Source: Amblyomma americanum
Taxonomy: Eukaryota; Arthropoda; Arachnida; Ixodida; Ixodidae
Direction: 5' to 3'
Assembly (NCBI RefSeq): GCF_052857255.1
Contig: NC_135497.1
Span: forward strand, 115,140,380 to 115,204,379
Length of the DNA: 64,000 nt
Numbering within the stretch: the stretch's first letter is position 1; each line of letters begins with the position of its first letter. The notes under the pieces were generated by a model, which was given only the letters and a program-made list of their open reading frames with translations, did no database searches and was not told the origin of the DNA. Made by a program: the position numbers and the translations under genes. This document shows, piece by piece, positions 24,600 to 34,406 of this stretch.

Positions 24600-24893
24600 T
24601 AATAATAATTGGCCTTTTTGGGAAATGATATGGCGCAGTATATCGTCTAGTATATCGTTGGACACCGGAACCGCGCCGTAGGGGAAGGGATAAAGGAGGG
24701 AGTGAAAGAGGAAAGAAAGAAAGAGGTAGGTGCCGTAGTGGAGGGCTCCGGAATAATTTTGACCACGTGGGGATCTTTAACGTGTACTGGCATCGCACAG
24801 CACGCTGGAGCCTTAGCGTTTTGCCTCCATAAAAACGCATCCGCCGCGGTCGGGTTCGAACCCGGAAACTCCGGATCAGTAGCCGACCGCCCT
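24600..24893 (-). mobile_element. Ruka-type SINE, near full length
   Basis: Tail AATAATAATTGGCC, body GTGGAGGGCTCCGGAATAA and tRNA head with GGGTTCGAACCC at about 24852-24863. It lacks the last few bases of the head (stops at CCGACCGCCCT). It lies about 110 bp from the second-subtype copy in the same orientation. Confidence 0.85.
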
Positions 24894-24896
24894 ATT

Positions 24897-25789
24897 CTTG
24901 AACTTGCAGTTAACATAATATTTAACTTGTTTTGTTCTGACCTTCTTTCCTCACTGCCTTCTTAACCAAAGCGCACACGCTTGCATTCACAAAGTTAAAT
25001 ACATGCACCGCATTCAGAAACTCGGAGCTGCAAGGCGCGGAACGAGCGGCTCCTGCCTTATTGGATGCGCCCGTTCTCATTGTTGATTGGTCAACTCGGA
25101 GCGAAATGGCTGCGAGAGCTCTGTTTTGGTAATAAAGAGTAGGGTGCCTCGGCGTGCGCTGCGCTATTAACGAGGCTTCGTCTCCTGCCGTGCTAAAGGC
25201 GTCGTCAGCGTTGCTCGGCTGGGTGCGCGCCAAGCATGCCAACACGCCGATGAACTCCCAACACAGAGGTTTGGGTGAGAGGAGTAGCTCCCCCCCCCCC
25301 CATTCGTAACTGGACAAAACAGAAAGTGGCGCCCACCACGCTTCTTACCCTTACTGGAAATGATACCAAACTTGCGATACCATTATGATATGTAATTATA
25401 CTCGGCCATCAGGAATTACTGTCAAAAGACTGCTGTGTTCTTTGCACGAGACCAACATCATAAATTTTTGAGCTTTTGTATTAACTTTTCTGATAAAAAA
25501 AGAAAGCTTCCCAGCACCAACCACGATGCATGAAACATAGAGCAGCACCTCCCCTCACAGCCTGAAATCAGTGCTACTTTCCCTTTATTAGCACTTCGCT
25601 GAACAATTTAGGCAATGTTTATGGAACACTGACTAATAAAGTTCAAAGACTGGTGCAGCGCCAAAAAAAAAACGCTCTAGACAAAAAAAAATTCTACTTC
25701 AATCATCTTCTTCAAGCTCTGCAGCAGATATTTTTCAATACCTCTTTTAAAAAAAACGATGCGCACAAACTAACAGAACATGACATTTA
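24897..25789. other. no recognised gene
   Basis: The minus-strand frame 25317-24922 (131 codons) has no recognisable domain. A poly-C tract lies at about 25291-25300. Confidence 0.35.
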
Positions 25790-27058
25790 AATATCTTGAT
25801 TTGTACTTGCCCTAGATTGCATACAGGACGTCATGATCTGTTAATACACAAAATGAGTACTCTTAACCTGGATACAAAAGTACCCAAGGTTATTGAAGCC
25901 TACCTGAACGACACAACACAAAGCGTAGTTATTCTAGTTTTGCTCACATCACATCGGGAGTGCCGCGGGGCTCTGTGCTAGGACCGCTAATCTTTTTATT
26001 TTACCTCAGTGGTATCGCTAATGATATAACATTTCCTCACGAATGAGACTATTTTCTGACGACTGCGTTGCTTACAGAGCCATTTACAATCAACATCATT
26101 TAGATGCACTCCAGCAAGACCTAAGCAGTATAGCCTCCTAGTGCCAAAACTGGGAACTTAGCCTGAATACAGACAAATGTTACCAGGCAACTAAATCTAA
26201 AATCACTAGTGAACCTACCTACAGACTGGGTGATTCTATACTCAAAACGGTAAATGAAGTTAAACATATCGGTGTTATTTTAACGGCAGATCTGTCCTTT
26301 TCTAGCCATATTGACACAACTATAAAAAACAATCCGGAAAAAAGCTCAGCCTACTTGTACGAACCCTTAGGACTGCCCCTTATATTCTTAAATTTAGGGT
26401 ACATGAGTCGCAGGTAAGGCCGCAGTTAGATTTTGCGTCCGCATTATGGGATCCCCACCAGCGTACCTGATTGATAAAATAGAAGCCATACAAAACCGCA
26501 CTACCATGTTTATATCAAGGCAGTTCTCCGGACACTTAAGCATTACAGAAATAAAGAAACACGTCGAACTACAGCCGCTACACATAAGACGCCAGAAGTA
26601 CCGCCAGAAACTACTGTATGCAATACACACTGACTCGACAGGCATTGACAAGCTTACATGCCTCAAACCACCCCATTATATTTCAAACAGAAGAGACCAC
26701 AGTTTCAAAATACGCGAAATTGCCTGCGAAACGAACTACACGAAGTATTCTTTTTTTTACCCTTAGTATTTCTGAATCGAATAAGTTGCCGATTGAAGTT
26801 GTGGTTTATCCACGAGATTTATATTTAAGTCTAATCAGTGATTTCTAATTGCACTGTTCTTTTAAACCATTGACTGTACGCTTTGTCCGGAGGCGCATGC
26901 ATGTTTTAGTTTTTTTTCTGTTCTATTGATATGTTGATGCATTGTTCCTTTGTCATGCCTGCCTCCTGGTGTGGTAATCTTCACATATTCGTCACTTTAT
27001 GCTGTACCCAATCCCCTGCCATAATGTTTCGGCGCTGCAGGGTGTATTGTAAATAAAA
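25790..27058 (+). pseudogene. LINE (Jockey/CR1-like) RT and C-terminal remnant
   Basis: In order on the plus strand: HKMSTLNLDTKVPKVIEAYL (about 25850), TSGVPRGSVLGPLIFLFYL (about 25950-26010, RT motif B), an FSDD active-site block near 26050 (FADD or YADD in the family), LSLNTDKCYQ (about 26160), VNEVKHIGVILTADLSFSSH (about 26250), then the C-terminal domain in frame 26446-26766 (IEAIQNRTTMFISRQF). The 3' end carries CCTGCCATAATG-TTCGGCGCTGCAGGG and TAAATAAAATAC at 27058. The frame is broken several times and the RT N-terminus is missing, so this is a 5'-truncated, inactive copy. Confidence 0.8.
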
Positions 27059-27886
27059 TACTAATTTCGTTTTGGAAACTGCTTTTTAACAACTATCATT
27101 AACTCAGATTAGGAGGGCTTTTGTGGCCGGTACACAGGCATGAGCCAGCGTACACAGAAGTTCTAAAAAAGTAAATGTATTGGTGCATCATATATGGTAT
27201 TGTATTTATTTGTATAATATTGTATGGCACGGTATAGTATGGTGTCGTATGATATGGTAATCGCGGTTCATTGTTCCTAAGCGACACACAGGCTACGAGT
27301 AGGAATCGAAGAGTCTTCAATTTAAATCGAAAGAAAAACACCAGAAAAGTACGCCAACTGATGTTTATAATGTCATTAACATTTATACGCAGTACACGTC
27401 ACAGCTAGCTGGCTAGAATACTAGATACTTTGCCACAAGAGCAACACAAAAAAAAACGAAATGCACAATTTAAGCCAGCGGTTCGGTGAGATAGTAAGAT
27501 CATAGGATTGAGTAGTGCAATTGTGCGTTTGGAGCGGTATTGTCACTGCTCCCGGAACTCGAGCACAGCTCGCTTGGGCCGTTGCTTGGCTGCCTTCCCA
27601 ACGCATGTAAGACACTGACAATATATTTAACTGTAACAAGTAGTCGGTAACGCTAAATACGCAATCGTCACGAAAAATTGTCATTATCTGCGTTAGATTG
27701 CAAACAGCTGCCCTGCTATCCAGCCGTGTAGTTTAAAAACAAAAGAAACTGAAACGCGAAATGAACTAAAAATACGCCAGGTCTTTGGATGGTCGTCCTG
27801 AGACCGAAAAAGCGCATGGGGCAAGCAGACAGAAATAGCGTTGATGATGGATTTCGCGTACTTGCTCCGCCCAAGTGTGGGGGCAG
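27059..27886. other. no gene; TATGGTAT-rich tract
   Basis: No gene supported. Around 27190-27262 there is an irregular array of TATGGTAT/TATTGTAT words, a decayed low-order repeat. Confidence 0.4.
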
Positions 27887-27891
27887 CACGT
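27887..27891. other. target-site duplication CACGT (low-coordinate copy)
   Basis: CACGT directly precedes the LTR at 27892. The identical CACGT follows the other LTR at 45054-45058. This shows that both LTRs, 17 kb apart, belong to one insertion. Confidence 0.85.
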
Positions 27892-28049
27892 TGTAACTAG
27901 CAAGGACGACGCAACTGCATGATGGCTGGAACAAGAAGAACGATCGCTTTATTGAAGAATTTGAACAGATAGGCGCGGGACCGTGCGCCGAGAGTATCTG
28001 CGCATTTAGGGTGCGTAGTCATGCTACAGTTGCCTTATCGGATTATACA
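27892..28049 (-). mobile_element. 3' LTR of the split Ty3/Gypsy element
   Basis: This 158-bp repeat starts TGTAACTAGCAAGGACGACG and ends CGGATTATACA in plus orientation. It matches 44899-45053 over its whole length with scattered substitutions and small indels. In element (minus) orientation it starts TG and ends CA. The CGCTTTATT word (27952-27960) may represent a reverse-orientation poly-A signal context, which is uncertain. Confidence 0.88.
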
Positions 28050-28055
28050 GACACT

Positions 28056-29461
28056 TGATTAAAACGTCCGTCATACTGAAGACGTTGCGGTGGCTTCACG
28101 GTTCGAGTCAACCTTCTCAAAGCTGGCGGTGGTATAACCGGGGTCGCCCGTTTGCGAGATTGGAGCTGTCGCTGTTGAGTGGTAGATAACGTCGTTGTCC
28201 GCAGTGGTGGTATTGATGTAGTCATCGCTTGCCTCTACGAGCCGTTCGCCGGTTTGCAGTAGGTGACGACGGTTGCGCCTGAGGAGCTTATTCTGGTCCT
28301 TCGTTTTCACCAGCTACGATCTTGGGTAGGGCATACCCATCACTTGGGCTTTCCGGGACCATGCAGTATCGCTGAGCCTCACGATGGTACCCTTCTGGAG
28401 GGGAGGCAAATGCCTTCCAGTTTGTTTTTGACTGTGCTTATTGACGTTGGTTGCAGTCACAGCACTGAAGTCCGCGAGGTTGGTGTGAAGGCGCCTTCCT
28501 TGCAGGAGTTCACCAGGGTATCGCCCGTCCTCCAGTGGGGTAGTGCGGTAAGCCAGCAGGCCCAACCAGAAATCATCCCCCGAGTCTGCAGTTTTCGTCA
28601 AGATGCGCTTCACAATCTGCACACCTTTTTCCGCAAGCCCGTTAGACTGCGGATAACGAGGGCTGGATGTAATGTGAATGAAGTCGAATTTCTTTGGAAA
28701 TGCAGGAAATTTATAGCTAGAAAATTGCGGACCATTATCAGTACATACTTCAACTGGCACGCCAAATCTTGCAAAGATAGCACTGAGGGCTGCTATGGTT
28801 GATCGCGCCAATGTTTCTGGCAGTTTCTGGACTTCGGTAAAAGTTTGATAAGGCATCAAAAACAACTATGTACGAGTCCCCAGCAAACGAAAAAAATGTC
28901 AGCCCCAACTCTATACCATGCACAACCTGGCACGGGTCGCATTTGAAGCGGTTCCTGCGGCTGCTTGTAAGCGTACTTGCGGCACGTGGAACACAGTTGC
29001 AGCATATAAGTGATCGCAGCGTTGAGCCCTGGCCAAAATACGAGACGTGTGGATCTTTAATTGCATTTCTGCATGCTGAGATGACCTGCATGAATTCTTT
29101 GCAGCATTGTTTGACGCATGCTTTTCGGAATAGCCACTTTGGATGCCTTTATAAGTATTCCGTTGACAAATGAGAGTTCTTGCTCAAAAGGCTTGAGGTG
29201 ACATTGTGCCGGTAGCCACAACGACAAACTAGTGATTACAGACTGCAGGTAGGAGTCACGAGCAGTTTCAGCCTGCAGTTATTTCTGCGTTTCGGCCGTG
29301 ACTCTGCTGCAAGTAGCGGGACTGCGTGAACTTCGACGTCGTCTGTGGCACCACCAATGTCTTTGTTGTCAGCAGTCGACCGGGACCGCAAATAAGCAAG
29401 CACAAGGTGCTTCCCAGGAATATACTGCCAGGCAACATCATACTTGAGCAATCTCAAAAAG
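28056..29461 (-). pseudogene. Ty3/Gypsy pol, 3' half: RNase H end, tether and integrase
   Basis: From 29464 downward the minus strand reads FFLRLLKYDVAWQYIPGKHL, the C-terminal end of the RNase H domain. The integrase follows: GLTFFSFAGDSYIVVFD (about 28840-28900, near the first catalytic Asp, with a frameshift), VEVCTDNGPQF (about 28730-28755, second Asp) and PQSNGLAEKGVQIVKRIL (about 28620-28675, catalytic Glu), then a C-terminal tail to about 28071. The zinc-binding part (28960-29230) is badly degraded. The missing upstream part of the same RNase H domain lies at 42649 and above, 13 kb away. Frameshifts and stops make it non-functional. Confidence 0.88.
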
Positions 29462-29463
29462 AA

Positions 29464-29479
29464 CCCAGTCAAAACGCAC
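29464..29479 (+). repeat. left terminal inverted repeat of the 13.2-kb unit
   Basis: CCCAGTCAAAACGCAC matches the reverse complement of 42633-42648 at 14 of 16 positions. Further in, GACAGAAAATTT (29494-29505) corresponds to GACAGAATTTTT inside the right end. Confidence 0.75.
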
Positions 29480-29493
29480 TAGAGGATTCTAAG

Positions 29494-29655
29494 ACAGAAA
29501 ATTTCTGTAGTCTGTAGTCTTGTCGTATTTTGGGCATGTCTTCTGTAGTCTGTCTTGACTTCTGTAGTCTGTCTTGTCTTCTGTAGTCTGTCTTGTCTTC
29601 TGTAGTCTGTCTTGTCTTCTGTAGTTTGCCTTGTCTTCTGTAGTGTGTCTTGTGT
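29494..29655. repeat. left subterminal 19-bp tandem array
   Basis: About six direct copies of a 19-bp unit (CTTCTGTAGTCTGTCTTGT) with small variations begin about 30 bp inside the left end. The outermost copies are the most divergent. Subterminal tandem repeats are often transposase or replication-protein binding sites in DNA transposons; that role is inferred here. Confidence 0.85.
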
Positions 29656-29684
29656 AGTGCTCGTACACTGCGTAACAGTCGTTA

Positions 29685-29816
29685 CTGTCACCTGTCAATT
29701 AACACAGGATTTGTGTTCTGGAGTAGGCTATGCACAAAAATGCACAGCTTGTTAATGGTCGCCTGTCAATTAACACAAGCTTTGTGCATTCCAGAGTAAT
29801 TCGTGCACAAAACCAC
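29685..29816 (+). repeat. two direct copies of a ~65-bp repeat
   Basis: CCTGTCAATTAACACA begins copies at 29691 and 29764. Each continues with a TTTGTG...CCAGAGTA-like block and a TGCACAAAA block. It lies between the 19-bp array and the presumed 3' end of the minus-strand gene. Confidence 0.75.
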
Positions 29817-29845
29817 TAGAATTGAAATGAAAATGATCAATATTT

Positions 29846-29958
29846 ATTTACTGTTTCGTGCTTTTTTTTCGAGCTTGCTGATGCATGCTGTCCAGCGTTG
29901 TCCTGGCCGCAGGTTCCTAGATACATCGCCCATGAGCCAAAAATGGTTTTTGTCTTGG
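29846..29958 (-). CDS. candidate terminal exon of the minus-strand gene
   Basis: On the minus strand a strong acceptor (CTATTTTTTGTTTTTTTCAG) ends at 29959. The exon then stays open in two frames. One frame reads QDKNHFWLMGDVSRN... and stops at TAA 29848-29850. The other stops a few codons later. An AATAAA poly-A signal overlaps the stop (29843-29848, minus strand). Coding frame and linkage to the exon chain at 34407-36526 are not proven, because the intervening exons could not be phased across the Penelope insertion. Confidence 0.3.
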
Positions 29959-30641
29959 CTGAAAAAAACAAAAAATAGAGATCACCGCTGCAACCTGCGC
30001 AAAAAAATGTGAAAGCGTTGATGCTTCCTCGACACTGGTCGCCTTTCAAATTTGGCGCCATGGTTGTTTTCTCGTTGACTTGATTGGTTATCAATTAACT
30101 CTTATTTTACCCTCATTTCATCCCAGCAACGATTTCGAGTTTTCAAGTTTCCCTCCACGGATCGTTCCTGCCCACTCACTGAATACCCGCCCAGTCTAAT
30201 CACGCGTTCATTGCCTTTTGCTTCTCAATAATTACCTAATTGCCTCTAATTTATCATTCTTTTTCCTATCTCCTGGTTAAGTATAGGACACTTATCACTG
30301 GTCACGTGATTGCTCATTTCGAGTTTTCAAACTTGGCGCCAAGCTTTGGCTTTGTCCATACTTCCAGTTTTTCAAACTTGGCACTACGCTGTAGCTCCAC
30401 CTACTTTCAGCGTTTTCGAATCTCGCGGCACTTTTTCTCTGGCCCAGCCACTTTTTGGACATTTTTGGCTGTAAATAATTATCCGATTATGAAATTTTCT
30501 TTTCGAGCAGCATCCTCACATTATCCTCTGCCAATTACACAACCAATCGTATGACGCTATCTCTTCTGAGTTGCCCACAACTGCTGCGGACACGATCCCC
30601 GGCAACATAGCCTAGTAAACTTCTCACTTTATTCAAAATGT

Positions 30642-30653
30642 TGTAATACTGAA
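30642..30653. other. 12-bp target-site duplication (left) of the Penelope pair
   Basis: TGTAATACTGAA here is identical to 33760-33771, flanking the Penelope-like inverted pair. Confidence 0.8.
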
Positions 30654-32440
30654 CAAGGCTTATGACTGGCCGAGTTGGTACTGACTCACCTTAAAACCAG
30701 CCAGAAGACAGAGCACACAAGAAGACATGAGCTCAAGAGGCTGGACTAACAAAAATTTAATTGAAGATTTTGATTATTTGATTTGTGAGGGTTTAACGTC
30801 CCAAAGCGACTCGGGCTATGAGGGACGCCGTAGTGGAGGGCTCCAGAAATTTCGACCACCTGGGGTTCATTAGCGTGCACTGACAACGTACAGTACACGG
30901 GCCTCTAAAATTTCGCCTCCATTGAAATTTGACTGGTGCGGCCAGGATCGAACCTGCGTCTTTTGGGACAGCAGCCGAGCGCCATAACCACTGAGCCACT
31001 GCGGCGGCATCATTGAAGGAAAGCCGCAAAAGGAGACCCGCGAAGAGATACAAGCGCACAATAACCCAAAGCAGTGAAAGGGCGAAGTGCAATCAAAGGT
31101 CACTGGCATACTAATGAATCATCTAAAAAAGCAAATTCTTTACGGTGAAGGTTTTCCGATGGCTTAGCCACACGTATCCTTAGCCTTACCGATGTAGTAA
31201 GCCTCAACTATCTACCGACAGATTTATTCCTTCCATAAACCACTGATGTGTCGTGGAAATTAGGCGTGCAAAGAGACATGTCATCCTCAGATTTGCATTC
31301 ACAAGATTGAGCATACAGTGCCAGATTAAAATTTGCCTTCCCCCTATAGAGTGAAAGTGCTCAGTCAAGTGCAAATTCAAATATCTGCCTGTCTGCCCAT
31401 ATTAGTTGCAGCCATAAGGCAGTGGAACGCAATAAACTCCATTACTTTTGCAAGTGGTGAACCTTTTTTTTGACACTGTCCATTGTGGACAAGTACCCAG
31501 TTTTATCAAGCCTTTTTAATGGCGGCGCAAAGGCCTCCTGTCTTGCACTTCGCTGTTAAGACAACAGCAGCATTACGCTTTCCCGCGACTTTCTTGAGAC
31601 TGTGAAATACTGTGGAGGTAAGGTGTATCAGCATCATCGGAGTATGTGCTCCTTACCCTCGAGCGAGTGAAAACATACTATGAAAGGTTGTTGAGATGGG
31701 CAAGTGGGAACCCAGCTGCTTGGAAACCTGCTACAAGAATGCGTCCTCAGCAGATGGCATGACTTATCTAAAGCTGATGTCATGCACACGATTGCACACC
31801 CATCAAGTGTTTCCATCTTTACTGACCTTAACCAGCGACAAATACACCTCTTTACCATCCTTCCCCAACAACGAGTGGTCCGACTCGTAGCTAAAAAGAG
31901 CCTTCCCCGATCTTTAGCTGTAGCCCCGACAAACATATTCGTCCACAAAGCGCAAGTCTGCATCAAGAAACTGCTAACGGTTCTGCTTAGACAATTCTGA
32001 TGTAAAAGACAGGCCTTGACCGCATGCCTTAAAGACTCCTAAAACATCTTGTGGCAACTTATCTGAACCTTCTATGTGCAGAAAAATTACAGTCATGAAC
32101 ATAACGAAATGCTACTATGCCAAGGTCTTCCAAACAGGGCTCTAATGCCTTATTCACTTTAGACAAAAAAATGTTGCTGAGCAAAGGTACGACCTGCGTG
32201 TAAATACCGCCCTGCCAACTGACAAACGCGGATTTGCAGTAAAAGGGCAACAGCCCCAAGAAGCGAGCAACCGAAATCACGCAATCATCTGTAAAAGCAT
32301 GTTCATCGTTCACCCTGATGCAGTTTGTCACATGATAGACCTCTGAGGTATGTGCAATGAATAGTGCAGGCCCTCCATGTCGATGCTCACTGCAGAGCAC
32401 CTGCCCAGGTTGCTGTCCACAAGAAACTAGAACTCCACAG
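30654..32440 (-). pseudogene. Penelope-like element copy A (minus arm)
   Basis: The minus strand gives RT words near 32440-32060: AFVSWQGGIY, VVPLLSNIFLSKVNKALEP and GIVAFRYVHDC (about 32090). The last is where the Penelope RT has R-Y-V-D-D-Y, so the active site reads YVHD. Downstream (31966-31634) the C-terminal RT extension and a terminal repeat-like region down to 30690 are recognisable by match to the reverse complement of copy B. A second-subtype SINE is inserted at 30789-31008. The arm is frameshifted and inactive. Confidence 0.8.
30789..31008 (-). mobile_element. tRNA-SINE, second subtype, inside Penelope arm A
   Basis: Tail GGTTTAACGTCCCAAAGCG (30790-30808), middle CGACCACCTGGGGTTCATTA, and head ending CCACTGCGGCGG at 31006. 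The matching arm of copy B has no SINE, so this insertion came after the inverted pair formed. Confidence 0.85.
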
Positions 32441-33759
32441 AACTCCACTTTTGTGAGTTGGCAAGGCGGTATTTACATCAGAAATCAGGCATATGCAGAG
32501 GGTCCCAGGTTGCACTGTTCCTCCGCGACATTCTTCTATCCAGAGTCGATACCGCATCAAAGCCCTGTTTGGAAGGCCTCGGCATAGTAGCATTTCGTTA
32601 TGTTGATAGCTACCTAATATTTTTGCACAAGGAGGGCTCAGATAAGTTGGCACAAGACATTTTAGAAATCTTTAGGCATGTGGTCAAAGCCTATCTTTTA
32701 GGTCTGAATTTCACTAAGCATAACCGTTTGTAGCTTCTTGACTTAGACCTGCGCTTTGCGGACGACCACATATGTTGGCCCCAAAGCCCAAGATCAGGAA
32801 GCCTCTTAGCTACGAGTTGAACCACTCGAGGCTGGTGAAGGACAGTTTGGCAATCGCATGCATCACGACTGCTTTATGGAAGTCATGCCATCACAGTGTT
32901 TAGAATGCATTCTCGGAGCAGGTTTCCAAGCCAATGGCTCCTGGGTTCCCACTTGCCCATCTTGCGCACCTGTCAGAGTGTTTTTACTCTCTCGAGGGAA
33001 CGGAACACCGTTCACATGATGCTGACGTAGTTGAGCAGCACAAAAAGACGGGCTCTATACCTTACCTCCACGCCATTTCGCACCATCCCAAGAAAGTTGC
33101 ATCAAAGTATGATGTTGCTGTTGTCTTGACCGCTAAAAGTAAGGTAGGAGCCCTTTGCTTCTTCGTTCAAACTAGGCTTGATACAACTACGGGTAATCGT
33201 CCGCTATGCACAGTGGCAGATAAAAAATGTTTACCACTTGCAAAAGTAAACCGGTTTTTTGCATTCCACTGCCTCGTAGCTGAAACTACTATGGGCAGAC
33301 AAGCAGATATCTGAATGTGCGCCTGGCTGAGAGCACTTTCACTGTATAGAGAGGAAGGCGAATTTTCACCTGACACTGCACGTTCAATCTCGTGAATGCA
33401 ATCGGAGGACGACCTTTCTCTTTGCACGCCTGATTTCTGCGGCACATCAGTGGTTTAGGGAAGTGATAAATCTGTCCTGATATAGTTGAGGCTTACTACA
33501 TCAGTAAGGCTTAAAACAAGTGCCTGGCTAAACCGTCGGTGAACCTTCACTGTAAGGAATTAGTTTTTTAGATGGTTTACTAGTACGTCAGTGCCTTTCG
33601 GTTATTTTTTGCCCTCTCACTGCTTTGGGGTCTAGCGTGCTTGAATCTCTTTGCAGGTCTTCTTTTGCCACTTTCCTTCAATAAAATTTCAGTTGTTAGA
33701 CCAGCCTCATCTTGTGCTCATCTCTTCTCCTGTTTTGTGTCTTCCGGCTGGTTTTAAGA
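32441..33759 (+). pseudogene. Penelope-like element copy B (plus arm)
   Basis: Plus-strand blocks in order: STFVSWQGGIYIR (about 32447-32485), GICRGSQVALFLRDI (32482-32530), GLGIVAFRYVDSYLIFL (32572-32625; active site YVDS where the family has YVDD), PYLHAISHHPKKVASKYDV (about 33060-33115), then the GIY-YIG nuclease remnant (IPLPRS-x-NYYGQTSRYLNVRL, 33267-33325, with an in-frame stop) and an IVEAYYI helix near 33485. The tail has AATAAA (33679-33684) and ends CTTCCGGCTGGTTTTAAG just before the 12-bp duplication. RT and nuclease order is as in canonical Penelope elements, but it is inactive. Confidence 0.82.
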
Positions 33760-33771
33760 TGTAATACTGAA
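33760..33771. other. 12-bp target-site duplication (right) of the Penelope pair
   Basis: TGTAATACTGAA is identical to 30642-30653. The two arms therefore entered as one inverted unit. Confidence 0.8.
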
Positions 33772-34406
33772 TGCTGAAAGAAAGCCATTTTAGAGTCAAG
33801 TGCACTTATAATGGCCACAGCTATAATGAATGTTCATTTATTACAAAAAATAGTACTTACTTCATTAATTTATGCATGAAGTATATGACACTGCATCAAA
33901 ATAAAAAAGGACTAAGCCTCTAACCCTCATGGCCAAACTGCAGTTACAGCAAACAAAAGGACACCATAAACCTGCCCCACATGCAAAAGCTTGCACTACA
34001 GGCCAACGCAGAAATAAGATCAGATTACTTCCCAAACTGCATTACACTGCCACGCAAAGTAAAGATTGTGACAGGCAATAAAGGAGCAACAAAAAAGCAA
34101 ACTGTAGGTAGCAGCCAATCTCATGCAGACAAGCTACAAGGTCAGGCCAACATAGACATGGAAGAAATTTGAAAAAAAAAGCCACAACAAGCACATAATA
34201 ATTTTTAAGGCTTTCACAGCCCTTTAAATTGCAAATACTTTCCTGACAAAACATAACAGAAGCGGCAATTTTTTTTCGGCAATCAATTTTTTTCATGTAC
34301 TTCATTATTCTTGAAGCATGGGCGGGCATAGAGTAGTAAGATTAGTGCATGCGTTCCTAAGCAATGCCATGCCAAAGACTGTACTTACAGAAAAAGCTTG
34401 CCTTAC

